Shown: in pieces, positions 17,083 to 25,302 of the stretch
Layout of the letters: each line of letters starts with the position of its first letter
Numbering within the stretch: the stretch's first letter is position 1
Assembly (NCBI GenBank): GCA_963589585.1
Contig: CAVALG010000117.1
Coordinates: forward strand, 1-31,657
From: CAVALG01 sp963589585
Lineage (GTDB): Bacteria; Bacillota; Clostridia; Oscillospirales; Acutalibacteraceae
Reading direction: 5' to 3'
DNA length: 31,657 nt
Translations under genes and position numbers: made by a program
Notes under the pieces: generated by a model
Seen by the model: the letters and a program-made list of their open reading frames with translations, nothing else
Database searches by the model: none
What the model was told of the DNA's origin: nothing

Positions 17083-17895
17083 ATGCCTGATAACAGGCCA
17101 ATCGGCGTTTTTGATTCAGGGCTCGGCGGTCTTACCGCTGTCCGCGAACTTATGCATATTTTAGGTAATGAAAATATTGTTTATTTTGGCGATACGGGAC
17201 GCGTTCCGTACGGAAATAAAAGTGCTGAAACAATTATTGAATATGCCAGACAGGATGAAAATTTTCTGCTTTCGCACGGCGTTAAACTTGTAATTGCCGC
17301 TTGCGGCACTGTAAGTTCCGTAGCACTTGCTACTTCAAATGAATTACCTGTGCATTTTATTGAGGTTGTTACTCCGGCAGCCGAAGCCGCCGTTAAAGCA
17401 ACCGCAAATAAAAAAATAGGAATTATCGGCACAACCACTACTGTAAAAAGTAATTCCTATAAAAATAAAATTCTTCAACTTATGCCGTCTGCAGAAGTTT
17501 TTCAAAGGGATTGCCCTATATTTGTTCCGCTTGTTGAAGAAGGCTGGATTGACCGTGACGATTTTGTTACAGTTGAAACTGCTAAACGGTATCTTACGCC
17601 GCTGCGAGATGCAGGTGTTGATACCTTGATTCTCGGCTGTACCCATTACCCGATTTTAAAAGATATCATTGCCGATATTATGGGTGATAGTGTTACACTT
17701 ATAAATACAGGTAGGCAGGCAGCCATTAAAGCGGCTGAGTACTTAAAATCTAATGATATGCTTAACTGCGGCAGCGGCGAGGGGCTGCGTGAATTTTATG
17801 TAACTGACCGAACAGAGAGTTTTTCAAGTATAGCCTCAATACTCTTGGGTTCAAATATAAACGGTAAGGTTGAACGCGTATCACTGCCGCTTTAA
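17083..17895 (+). CDS. murI: Glutamate racemase
   Basis: MurI makes D-glutamate for peptidoglycan. The 270-residue protein begins with IGVFDSGLGGLTAV (Asp and Ser of the active site) and VYFGDTGRVPYG. The two catalytic cysteines are Cys-74 in AACGTVSS and Cys-186 in LGCTHYP. The first motif usually reads A-C-N-T-A, and here Asn is Gly and Ala is Val; the cysteine is intact, so activity is expected. A strong AAGGAGGG site precedes the ATG. It is 24 bases downstream of oadB. Confidence 0.95.
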   Translation: MPDNRPIGVFDSGLGGLTAVRELMHILGNENIVYFGDTGRVPYGNKSAETIIEYARQDENFLLSHGVKLVIAACGTVSSVALATSNELPVHFIEVVTPAAEAAVKATANKKIGIIGTTTTVKSNSYKNKILQLMPSAEVFQRDCPIFVPLVEEGWIDRDDFVTVETAKRYLTPLRDAGVDTLILGCTHYPILKDIIADIMGDSVTLINTGRQAAIKAAEYLKSNDMLNCGSGEGLREFYVTDRTESFSSIASILLGSNINGKVERVSLPL

Positions 17896-17914
17896 ATTGA
17901 CTGAACCCGTCACC

Positions 17915-17926
17915 TCCTCGAAAGGA
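17915..17926 (+). promoter_or_regulatory. Small hairpin over the DUF1934 ribosome site
   Basis: TCCT (17915-17918) can pair with AGGA (17923-17926) of the AAAGGAAG site, with CGAA as the loop. The preceding CACCTCCT copies the 16S rRNA 3' tail. Its effect is speculative. Confidence 0.25.
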
Positions 17927-17936
17927 AGTTGATACT

Positions 17937-18368
17937 ATGAAGGATGTTATGATAAAACTTGTAAGTACTGTTCAGTATGATAACAGCGAGCAGAATGACA
18001 ACGGAGTTTTTGAAATGTCGACAGTTGGCAGAATGGGACGGCGCGACGGAAAAACAATGCTTGTTTATGAAGAAAGCGACACAATCGGTGTCAGCGGTGT
18101 AAAGTCGATAATAACTGCGGCTGATAACCGTGTTGTTATCCAGCGCTCAGGTTCTCTTTCGGGCAGATTGGTCATTATGAAGCAAAAGCGCCACAGTTGT
18201 GTACTTGATACAGTCGGCGGTGCGGCATCATTGGGTGTGTTCGGCGAAAATCTTGTCAATAAATTAAATGATGACGGCGGTATTTTGGATATTACATATA
18301 CAATTGATGTTGAACACCGCCTTGTAAGTAAAAACAATATAAAAATATCTGTTACTCCACGCTCATAA
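17937..18368 (+). CDS. DUF1934 (YwiB-type) beta-barrel protein
   Basis: A 143-residue soluble protein of the DUF1934 family (Bacillus YwiB). The family is predicted to fold as a small beta barrel, and no function is established. Family features seen here are MLVYEESDTIGVSGVKSII near residue 41, then VVIQRSG, and the C-terminal GGILDITYTIDVEH near residue 110. Its position directly before argS, with 12 bases between them, is the widely conserved ywiB-argS pair. Its ribosome site AAAGGAAG (17921-17928) can be partly masked by a small hairpin. Confidence 0.85.
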   Translation: MKDVMIKLVSTVQYDNSEQNDNGVFEMSTVGRMGRRDGKTMLVYEESDTIGVSGVKSIITAADNRVVIQRSGSLSGRLVIMKQKRHSCVLDTVGGAASLGVFGENLVNKLNDDGGILDITYTIDVEHRLVSKNNIKISVTPRS

Positions 18369-18380
18369 AGGAGAAATTTT

Positions 18381-20072
18381 ATGTCACTGTTAGTAAGGGA
18401 AGTTAAAAATTGCATCAGGGAAGAAGTAATCAGCGCGGCAAATAAAGCCATAGCGGCGGGCGAACTTACTGCAAACGGCGAGTTAAAGGATTTTGTTGTT
18501 GAAGCTCCTGCCGATACTTCACATGGCGATTATGCTTTAAATGCCGCTCTTGTTTGGTCTAAATCTTTTAGAACACAACCAAGGATTATTGCTGAAACTA
18601 TTTTAAAATATGCCGATTTCACTAAGGCATTTGTCTGCAAGACTGAAATTGCAGGTCCCGGTTTTATAAATCTGTTCTTGTCAGATAGGTTCTATTCATC
18701 GGTAATTGCAGATGTATTGCAAAAGAAAGAAAATTACGGCAGAAGCGATATCGGCAACGGCAAAAAGGTTATTGTTGAATTCGTTTCGGCTAACCCCACC
18801 GGTCCTATGCATATCGGCAACGCGCGCGGCGGTGCGCTTGGCGACAGTATTGCCTCGGTGCTTGATTTTGCAGGATATGACGCATTTCGTGAGTTTTATA
18901 TCAATGATGCAGGCAACCAGATTGCAAAATTTGCGTTGTCGCTTGATTGTCGATATCTTCAAATATTTGATAGTTTGGTAGAAATGCCTGAAGATTCTTA
19001 CCACGGCGCCGACATTATCGAACACGCAAACAATTTTGCCAAAATACACGGCGATTCATATGTAGCAAAACCGGAGGACGAACGCCGAAAAGCACTTGTT
19101 GATTTTGCTTTGCCTAAAAATATTGCAGGGCTGGAAAGTGATTTAAAGAAATATCGTATTGTTTATGATAATTGGTTTAAAGAGTCATCATTGCACCAAA
19201 ACGGCGAGGCCGCAAAGGTTGTTGATATGCTGACTGAAAAAGGATACACATATGAAAAAGAAGGCGCAATTTGGTTTAAAGCTGAAAGTTTCGGTGCGGA
19301 TAAAGATTTTGTCTTGCGCCGTTCAAACGGATTTTTCACATATGTAGTACCCGATATTGCTTACCATTATAATAAATTGGTAACACGCGGATTTGATAAG
19401 GCTATAGATGTATTGGGTGCGGACCACCACGGTTATGTTCCGCGGCTTAAAGCAGCGTTACAGGCTTTAGGGGTTGACCCGCAAAAGCTTGATGTTGTTC
19501 TTATGCAGATGGTACGATTGGTACGCGGCGGCGAAACTGTAAAACTTTCTAAGCGTTCGGGCAAGGCTATTACCCTTGTAACTCTCCTCGACGAAATACC
19601 GATTGATGCTGCGCGTTATATTTTTAATTCAAAAGACCCGAATACCCATCTTGAATTTGACCTTGACCTTGCGGTTGAGCAGACAAGCCAGAACCCTGTC
19701 TTTTATGTGCAATACGCTCACGCGCGTATATGCAGCATAATTAAAAACCTGCGTGCTGACGGAATTGAAATTGAAAATTTGGATGTGGCTTTATTTGACA
19801 AACTTACCTGTCCAGAAGAAAGGGAACTTGTAAGACATATTTCAAAACTCACGGGCGAAATTGAAGCGGTGGCACAATCTTATGATTCTGCTAGGATTAC
19901 AAGGTATGCTTATGACCTTGCCACTCTGTTCCATAAGTTCTATAATGCTTGCAGGGTTAAGACCGATGATTCGGAATTGATGCAGGCGCGCCTTAACCTC
20001 TGCTTTGCTACATCTGTAGTTCTTGAAAATGTGCTGGGTATTTTGAAAATCAACGCGCCCGAAAGTATGTAA
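18381..20072 (+). CDS. argS: Arginyl-tRNA synthetase
   Basis: A 563-residue class I synthetase that charges tRNA-Arg. The N-terminal additional domain ends near residue 110. The active site follows in SANPTGPMHIGNARGG, with the HIGH-type motif HIGN at residues 144-147. The KMSKS-like loop reads KLSKRSG starting at residue 388. The C-terminal DALR anticodon-binding domain covers about residues 450-563. An AAAGGAG site precedes the ATG. No T-box leader lies upstream; it is the last gene of the ackA run, followed at once by a hairpin terminator. Confidence 0.97.
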   Translation: MSLLVREVKNCIREEVISAANKAIAAGELTANGELKDFVVEAPADTSHGDYALNAALVWSKSFRTQPRIIAETILKYADFTKAFVCKTEIAGPGFINLFLSDRFYSSVIADVLQKKENYGRSDIGNGKKVIVEFVSANPTGPMHIGNARGGALGDSIASVLDFAGYDAFREFYINDAGNQIAKFALSLDCRYLQIFDSLVEMPEDSYHGADIIEHANNFAKIHGDSYVAKPEDERRKALVDFALPKNIAGLESDLKKYRIVYDNWFKESSLHQNGEAAKVVDMLTEKGYTYEKEGAIWFKAESFGADKDFVLRRSNGFFTYVVPDIAYHYNKLVTRGFDKAIDVLGADHHGYVPRLKAALQALGVDPQKLDVVLMQMVRLVRGGETVKLSKRSGKAITLVTLLDEIPIDAARYIFNSKDPNTHLEFDLDLAVEQTSQNPVFYVQYAHARICSIIKNLRADGIEIENLDVALFDKLTCPEERELVRHISKLTGEIEAVAQSYDSARITRYAYDLATLFHKFYNACRVKTDDSELMQARLNLCFATSVVLENVLGILKINAPESM

Positions 20073-20079
20073 TAAAAAA

Positions 20080-20108
20080 AGTGAGTAGGTGAAAAACACC
20101 TACTCACT
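20080..20108. terminator. Shared hairpin terminator between argS and rpmB
   Basis: A perfect 12-bp stem (20080-20091 with 20097-20108) encloses an AAAAA loop. On the minus strand it runs into a T tract (the A run just before 20080), a good terminator for rpmB. On the plus strand the T-rich stretch is weaker, but it is the only candidate for ending the argS operon. Confidence 0.8.
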
Positions 20109-20135
20109 GATTTTGAAAATTAAATTTCAACCGAA

Positions 20136-20324
20136 TTAAACGGCGCGTGTGACCTTACCTGAACGCAAGCAACGGGTGCAGGCGTTGATTCTGCGAGGTG
20201 AACCGTTAACGATAGCCTTTACGCGTTTTACGTTAGGTTTCCAGGTTCTGTTAGAGCGTCTGTGTGAGTGTGACACTTTAATGCCGAATTTTAATTCTTT
20301 ACCGCAGATATCGCATTTTGCCAT
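20136..20324 (-). CDS. rpmB: 50S ribosomal protein L28
   Basis: A 62-residue ribosomal protein starting MAKCDICGK. It carries two CxxC pairs (C-D-I-C near residue 4 and C-T-R-C near 49), so it is the zinc-binding (C+) form of L28. The basic SHSHRRSNRTWKPN segment binds rRNA. A GTG four codons upstream is in frame but lies in the AAAGGAGGTG ribosome site, so ATG 20324 is the start. It has its own excellent promoter and a terminator, so it is a single-gene unit. Confidence 0.95.
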   Translation of the reverse strand: MAKCDICGKELKFGIKVSHSHRRSNRTWKPNVKRVKAIVNGSPRRINACTRCLRSGKVTRAV

Positions 20325-20360
20325 AGTCTGCACCTCCTTTAATATTCACATAACATTGCT

Positions 20361-20389
20361 ATTATAACAGAATTATATCAATAATGCAA
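20361..20389 (-). promoter_or_regulatory. Promoter of rpmB
   Basis: On the minus strand TTGCAT (20384-20389), a 17-base spacer and TATAAT (20361-20366) are preceded by a TG extended -10. The strength suits a ribosomal protein gene. Confidence 0.75.
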
Positions 20390-20426
20390 TAGTTTTTTTA
20401 AATTTATTTTAGGAAAGGATGTAATT

Positions 20427-21074
20427 ATGATAAGGGCTGTAATCTTTGATATGGACGGAACACTGACAAACACAATCGAAGACCTTGCAGATGCTACGAA
20501 CTATGCATTAGGGGAATTCGGTCTTCCGCAACATGATACCGAAAGTTATAAAATGATGGTCGGAAACGGGATACCTAAGCTTATTGAGCGTGCACTGCCT
20601 GAAGAACTCAGAACAGATGAGTATGTCAGCAAAGTCAAAGAACGGTTTTTCGAGTATTACAACCTCCACAGTACAGATAAAACCAAAAAGTACGATGGTA
20701 TGACCGAACTTATATCCGAATTGCGTGAGAAAGGAATAAAAACCGCGGTCGTTACAAATAAATATGAGCCTGCTGCAATCGATATTCTGCATAAATTGTA
20801 CGGCGATGTCTTTGATTGCGTAGCAGGTCAACTTGACGGCGTGCCTACAAAACCCGATCCGACTTCAACCTTCGGCGTTATGAAAAAACTCGGTGTTAAA
20901 CCGGAGGAATGCGTATTTATAGGCGATTCCGGTGTGGATATTCAAACTGCCGTAAACAGTAAAGCGTTACCGATAGGCGTCCTTTGGGGATTTAGGGGCG
21001 AAGCCGAACTTAAAGAAAACGGGGCGAAGCACCTGATAAACAAACCCGAACAGCTGCTTCGATTTATAAAGTAG
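20427..21074 (+). CDS. HAD-family phosphatase (phosphoglycolate phosphatase-like)
   Basis: A 215-residue HAD hydrolase of the Gph/PpaX type with a helical cap. Motif I is DMDGTLTNT, with the nucleophile Asp-8 and Asp-10. Motif II is VVTNK near residue 109, motif III includes the KPDP lysine, and motif IV is FIGDSGVDIQTA near residue 169. These residues predict phosphatase activity on a small phosphorylated metabolite; phosphoglycolate is the common annotation, but the substrate cannot be read from sequence. The AGGAAAGGATG site precedes the ATG. It converges on a metallophosphoesterase with only 6 bases between the stop codons and no evident terminator. Confidence 0.85.
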   Translation: MIRAVIFDMDGTLTNTIEDLADATNYALGEFGLPQHDTESYKMMVGNGIPKLIERALPEELRTDEYVSKVKERFFEYYNLHSTDKTKKYDGMTELISELREKGIKTAVVTNKYEPAAIDILHKLYGDVFDCVAGQLDGVPTKPDPTSTFGVMKKLGVKPEECVFIGDSGVDIQTAVNSKALPIGVLWGFRGEAELKENGAKHLINKPEQLLRFIK

Positions 21075-21080
21075 CGCTTA

Positions 21081-21776
21081 CTATTTTGCTATTTGATTTT
21101 TGTACCCGATCGGTATTATTTTGTTGAAAAGGCAGGTGTGCTTGGGTGTTACTAACCTGTCCTCGTGCATAGACCCGAAATACCAATGGTTATAACTGCA
21201 CGCATTGTCAATTTCCTGTAAGTAACCGTTCAACTTATTTATGTTGTCGGGTGCGCAGGAACGCAGCAGCATAGCACTTTTAACAAGTGACGGCGGCTCG
21301 TGCGTAAGTATATAGTCAACGGTTAATCCTGCTTCGTCAAGATTAGCCGCGCCTTCGGCGAATTCCTGCGGTGAAGGTAATTCTTCACGCCACCACTTTC
21401 CGCCGTCGTTCCGTATGTCGCGGTCGTCGCTTTCTCCGCCGCCGAATGCGAATATCGAAATTCCGTCTATGTTATATATTTGCCCGCGCATAAGATGAAA
21501 AAGATTACCGCTTATCCTGTGCACTTTTCCGCCTTTCCATACGGTTGTGCGGCATTTGTTTATAAGGTCGAAATTTTCGTGTGTTCCGTCAAGAAAACAG
21601 ACGGTGAATTTTCTCGAACCAAGATATTTAATAACGCTTCTTTCTCTTTTATCGCCCGACCATAAATATCCGAAATCACCGCAGATTATAAGTGTGTCGC
21701 CTGCTTTCAGTTTTCGCCATTCGCTGTTGTACAGCCGTTCTTCATTTCCGTGCATATCACCGGTAACATATATCAT
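21081..21776 (-). CDS. Calcineurin-like metallophosphoesterase
   Basis: A 231-residue predicted cytosolic phosphoesterase. The metal-binding motifs are GDMHG (Asp-7, His-9), GDFGYLW (Asp-34) and DGTHENFD (residues 63-69). The last is usually G-N-H-E, so the normally metal-coordinating Asn is Thr-65 here. THEPP near residue 168 and a late histidine motif (YFGSMHED) complete the set. Substrates of this group are unknown; nucleotide or protein phosphate esters are possible. It has a GAGGTAT site and lies divergent from the carboxypeptidase gene. No clear promoter could be picked for it. Confidence 0.8.
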   Translation of the reverse strand: MIYVTGDMHGNEERLYNSEWRKLKAGDTLIICGDFGYLWSGDKRERSVIKYLGSRKFTVCFLDGTHENFDLINKCRTTVWKGGKVHRISGNLFHLMRGQIYNIDGISIFAFGGGESDDRDIRNDGGKWWREELPSPQEFAEGAANLDEAGLTVDYILTHEPPSLVKSAMLLRSCAPDNINKLNGYLQEIDNACSYNHWYFGSMHEDRLVTPKHTCLFNKIIPIGYKNQIAK

Positions 21777-21846
21777 TTTTTATACCTCAAAATTGATTTT
21801 TTTATAAATATCTCTTTTATTTTGTGCCGTAACTTGTTATACTTAA

Positions 21847-21852
21847 TATAAT
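21847..21852 (+). promoter_or_regulatory. -10 box of the DacF-like gene
   Basis: A perfect TATAAT lies 24 bases before the ATG at 21876. The best -35 candidate, TTGTGC (21822-21827), is poor and spaced 19 bases, so only the -10 is reported. Confidence 0.35.
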
Positions 21853-21875
21853 ACAACATTTTTGGTGGTTTTTCT

Positions 21876-23234
21876 ATGACTAAAAAGATTTTTTCTGTTA
21901 TTTTAATAATTTTGGTGCTCGCGTCGTCAATTTCTTTGCCGGTTTCTGCATTTACCCCGACTTCGTTTGAAGTGCGCGCAGAAAGCGCTGTGTTAATTTC
22001 ACTTGATACCGGGGAAACGCTGTATGAAAAAAATACCGATGAACGCAGATATCCTGCGTCACTCACAAAAGTTATGACGGCAATGCTGCTTATTGAAAAT
22101 TCAAATGACCTTGATAATGATATTATAACAGTTTCCGAAAACGTCGTCAATTCCATGCTCGGTACAGGGCTTGTAATCGCGAACTTGAAAAGCGGGGAAC
22201 AGGTGTCGGTTCGTAATATGCTGCATATGTTGCTGATATCTTCTGCGGCGGACGCTTCGGTTGCTATTGCCGAATATGTAAGCGGCAGTGAATCCGCATT
22301 TGTTGAACTTATGAACGAACGCGCTAAAGAACTCGGGATGAATTCCACGCATTTTGTCAATACCCACGGTGCGCACGACCCGGATCATTATACAACAGCC
22401 GGTGACATTGCCATACTTGCAAAGTATGCGTTAAAAAATTCCACCTTTGCGGATGTTGTTTCTAAGGCAAGGTATACCGTGCCGGCAACCAATCTTTCCG
22501 GCGAAAGATATCTTTCGACAACTAATTTTCTTATGGACCCGGCTGTCCCGAAGTATTATTACAAATATGCGACCGGTGTTAAAACGGGATTTACGGATGA
22601 AGCCGGGCGCTGCTTTATCGGTTGCGCCTCGCGTGACGGTTATAAATATATGTGCGTCATTTTGAAATCTCCGGTTTATGATGAAAAGGGAAGAATGGTG
22701 CGCTATGAATTTGAGGACGCGAAAAATCTTTTTCAGTGGGCGTTTGACGATTTTATGTATAAGACTGTGCTTAAATCCGGGGAAATAGTAGGTGAAGCAA
22801 AAGTGACCCTTGCCCGCAACACCGATTATGTTACCGTTGCCGCTAAGGATGAGATTGCAACTGTTTTACCCAAAAACGCTGACCTTTCAACCGTTGAATA
22901 TAAACTGAAACTGGATAAAAAATCATTCGAGGCTACCGTTAAAAAAGGTCAAAAGTTGGGTACGGCTGATGTTATGTACGCCGACGAGGTTATAGGCACT
23001 ACCGATGTGCTTGCCACTTCAACCGTTGAAAGAAGTATGCTTTTAAGTTTCTTTAACTCGGTTAAAAAAGTGTTTGTTCACCCCATTACAAAGACAATAT
23101 TGATATTAATTTTAATCGGTATAATTGCATTTATTGCATCGGTTAAATATCTGAACAGAGGAAGAAAAAAGAAAAAACCGGGACGAGGCGAAGTTATAGT
23201 CAGAAAAAACAGGGAGGATAAACGTGACAGGTAA
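21876..23234 (+). CDS. D-alanyl-D-alanine carboxypeptidase (DacF-like)
   Basis: A 452-residue low-molecular-weight PBP that trims the terminal D-Ala of peptidoglycan stems. A signal peptide is predicted (hydrophobic core 6-21, cleavage after VSA, residue 25). The catalytic SxxK is S62-L-T-K65. KTGFT starts at Lys-236. The second motif, normally S-x-N, reads S123-A124-A125-D, so the Asn is Ala. A C-terminal PBP5-like beta domain follows to about residue 400. A membrane helix (about 405-425) and a basic tail replace the usual amphipathic helix. Its ribosome site is GGTGG, and its end overlaps the next gene by 11 bases. Confidence 0.9.
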   Translation: MTKKIFSVILIILVLASSISLPVSAFTPTSFEVRAESAVLISLDTGETLYEKNTDERRYPASLTKVMTAMLLIENSNDLDNDIITVSENVVNSMLGTGLVIANLKSGEQVSVRNMLHMLLISSAADASVAIAEYVSGSESAFVELMNERAKELGMNSTHFVNTHGAHDPDHYTTAGDIAILAKYALKNSTFADVVSKARYTVPATNLSGERYLSTTNFLMDPAVPKYYYKYATGVKTGFTDEAGRCFIGCASRDGYKYMCVILKSPVYDEKGRMVRYEFEDAKNLFQWAFDDFMYKTVLKSGEIVGEAKVTLARNTDYVTVAAKDEIATVLPKNADLSTVEYKLKLDKKSFEATVKKGQKLGTADVMYADEVIGTTDVLATSTVERSMLLSFFNSVKKVFVHPITKTILILILIGIIAFIASVKYLNRGRKKKKPGRGEVIVRKNREDKRDR

Positions 23235-24024
23235 GTATTTATTCTTTGATTTTGACGGTACGCTTGCGCGCAACGGTGTAGTTTCGAATAGGGTTTTGTC
23301 AGCGTTGAAGAACGCACAGACAGCAGGAAATAAGACAGTTTTATGCACAGGCCGCGCGTACGGATATTTGATGCCCGTTATGAGAGATATCGGATTTAAC
23401 GGCATCTGCGCGGGGCTTGGGGCGCATATCGAGTACGGCGGCAAAACCATCGAAACCAATTCTATTGAGCGCGAAAGCGTTAAAAAGATATTAGAAAAGT
23501 TACAGCAGGGCGGGAATACGGGTCTGCTTGGCGGCGCAACCGACCACTATGTGTTTGCCTTTAATAAAATCCCCGTCACTCCTGATGATGATTGGCTGAT
23601 TTCACCCGATAAAGTTGTTTGCGATAATATTGATTCAGCAATGATGTGGTATGACCGCGACCCGTTTGAAAAGATATCCGTTTGGGGCAAAATGGGCGAC
23701 AGTGAGTTTACGGATATCCTTTCCAATGGTGTGTTCGGTGTTATGCACCCGTGGTACAGCGAGTTTTCCCCGAATGGGTGCGATAAAGCTCACGGTATTG
23801 AATGCCTTATAAATCACTTAGGTATATCAAAGAATGACACCGTTGCATTTGGTGACAGCAGCAATGACATCGGAATGTTCCAAAGCGTCGGATACCGCGT
23901 TGCTATGGGTAATTCAACACCTGACTTAGCATCAATCTCAGATGAAATGATTGATACTGTTGATAACGACGGCGTAGCCGTTTGGATAGAAAATAATCTC
24001 TTACAGAAAGGAAAATTAAAATGA
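23224..24024 (+). CDS. Cof-type HAD hydrolase
   Basis: A 266-residue HAD phosphatase of the Cof type (C2B cap). Motif I is DFDGT (Asp-9, Asp-11), motif II is LCTGRAYGYL near residue 39 and motif IV is GDSSNDIGMF near residue 213. Such enzymes dephosphorylate sugar phosphates or flavin and PLP-type metabolites, and the substrate is not evident. The start is GTG at 23224, with GGGAGG 6 bases upstream. It begins inside the last codons of the carboxypeptidase gene and its stop overlaps the ATG of the next gene, so translational coupling is likely. Confidence 0.85.
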   Translation: MTGKYLFFDFDGTLARNGVVSNRVLSALKNAQTAGNKTVLCTGRAYGYLMPVMRDIGFNGICAGLGAHIEYGGKTIETNSIERESVKKILEKLQQGGNTGLLGGATDHYVFAFNKIPVTPDDDWLISPDKVVCDNIDSAMMWYDRDPFEKISVWGKMGDSEFTDILSNGVFGVMHPWYSEFSPNGCDKAHGIECLINHLGISKNDTVAFGDSSNDIGMFQSVGYRVAMGNSTPDLASISDEMIDTVDNDGVAVWIENNLLQKGKLK

Positions 24025-25235
24025 AATATTTAGTTATGCTTTGTGACGGAATGGCGGACAGACCTGTCGAGTCGCTTGGTAATAAAACTCCTATGCAGGC
24101 TGCACACAAACCTATGATGGATATGCTTGTAAAGTCGGCTGAGGTCGGTACTGTTAAAACAGTAGCGGACGGATTAAAGCCGGGCAGCGATGTTGCAAAT
24201 CTTTCGGTTATGGGATATGATCCCCTTTTTTGTTACACAGGCCGTTCACCGCTTGAGGCACTTAGTATCGGTATAGATATGAAAGATACAGATGTTGCGC
24301 TGCGCTGCAACCTTGTAACTCTTTCGGATGAATCAGACTACAGCAAAAAAACTATGGTTGACTACTGCGGCGGCGATATCTCAACTGATGAAGCAAAACA
24401 ACTTATTGACGCAGTTAATGACGCATTTGCAAATGATACATATAAATTCTATGCAGGTGTTGCTTACCGCCACTGCCTTATCGTTGCAAACGGAACTACA
24501 AAGCTTGGTACAATGACTCCGCCGCACGATATAAGCGGTCGCGTTATAGGTGAATATCTAAGTACCGCCGAAACCGCAAAACCGCTTATTGATATGATGA
24601 AAAAATCATATGATATTCTTTCTGTGCACCCTGTCAATTTAAAAAGAGTACGCGAGGGTAAAAGACCTGCAAACTCAATTTGGTTGTGGGGCGAGGGAAC
24701 GCGCCCGTCATTGCAAAACTTTAAAGAGAAATTTGGGGTTCGCTGCGGTGTGGTTTCTGCAGTTGACCTGCTGAAAGGAATAGGTAAGGGTGCAGGAATG
24801 GATGTTCCGGAAGTTGCAGGTGCTACAGGATATATCGACACCGATTTTAGCGGTAAAGTAGCAGCTGCCGAAAAACTGTACACCGACGGTTGCGACCTTG
24901 TTTATATGCATGTTGAAGCGCCCGATGAATGCGGACACAGGGGAGAGGTGGCTAATAAAGTTAAAGCCATTGAACTTATTGACAGTAATGTGCTTACACC
25001 TCTTATTCATTTTCTTGAAAAATATTATCACGATTTTAGGGTGCTTGTAATGCCCGATCACCCGACACCGCTTGACATTCGCACGCATACAAATTCACCT
25101 GTTCCGTTTATGATATATGACAGCACTAAAAAATATGTAGGTGCGGATATATTCAGCGAAAAGGCAGCCGAGGCCACAGGTAATTTTGTTGAATTCGGTC
25201 CGTCAATGATGCTTAAACTTTTAGAAAAAGAATAA
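24021..25235 (+). CDS. Archaeal-type cofactor-independent phosphoglycerate mutase homologue
   Basis: A 404-residue member of the alkaline-phosphatase superfamily, ApgM branch. The N-terminus MKYLVMLCDGMADRP carries the first metal Asp (residue 9). KPGSDVANLSVMGYDP near residue 55 holds the expected serine nucleophile. The C-terminal MHVEAPDECGHRG and MPDHPTP complete the metal site. The family interconverts 3- and 2-phosphoglycerate, but the same family includes enzymes annotated as homoserine kinase (type 2) in bacteria. ApgM in glycolysis fits this fermentative genome, yet the motifs alone do not decide. Its ATG overlaps the stop of the HAD gene (ATGA). A strong hairpin follows. Confidence 0.78.
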   Translation: MKYLVMLCDGMADRPVESLGNKTPMQAAHKPMMDMLVKSAEVGTVKTVADGLKPGSDVANLSVMGYDPLFCYTGRSPLEALSIGIDMKDTDVALRCNLVTLSDESDYSKKTMVDYCGGDISTDEAKQLIDAVNDAFANDTYKFYAGVAYRHCLIVANGTTKLGTMTPPHDISGRVIGEYLSTAETAKPLIDMMKKSYDILSVHPVNLKRVREGKRPANSIWLWGEGTRPSLQNFKEKFGVRCGVVSAVDLLKGIGKGAGMDVPEVAGATGYIDTDFSGKVAAAEKLYTDGCDLVYMHVEAPDECGHRGEVANKVKAIELIDSNVLTPLIHFLEKYYHDFRVLVMPDHPTPLDIRTHTNSPVPFMIYDSTKKYVGADIFSEKAAEATGNFVEFGPSMMLKLLEKE

Positions 25236-25251
25236 AATATTAAAATTTCAA

Positions 25252-25287
25252 GGCTGCCGCAGGTAAAAAAACTAACCTGCGGCAGCC
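25252..25287. terminator. Hairpin terminator between convergent genes
   Basis: A perfect 13-bp GC-rich stem (25252-25264 with 25275-25287) encloses a 10-base loop. It lies between the stops of the phosphoglycerate mutase homologue (+) and the GNAT gene (-). Flanks are A/T-rich on both sides without long T runs, so it probably works both ways. Confidence 0.7.
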
Positions 25288-25302
25288 CATTATATTATAT
25301 GA

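Noticed and set aside
17896..18380. T-box riboswitch for argS
   Set aside because: The 41-base and 12-base gaps are too short and contain no specifier stem or T-box sequence.
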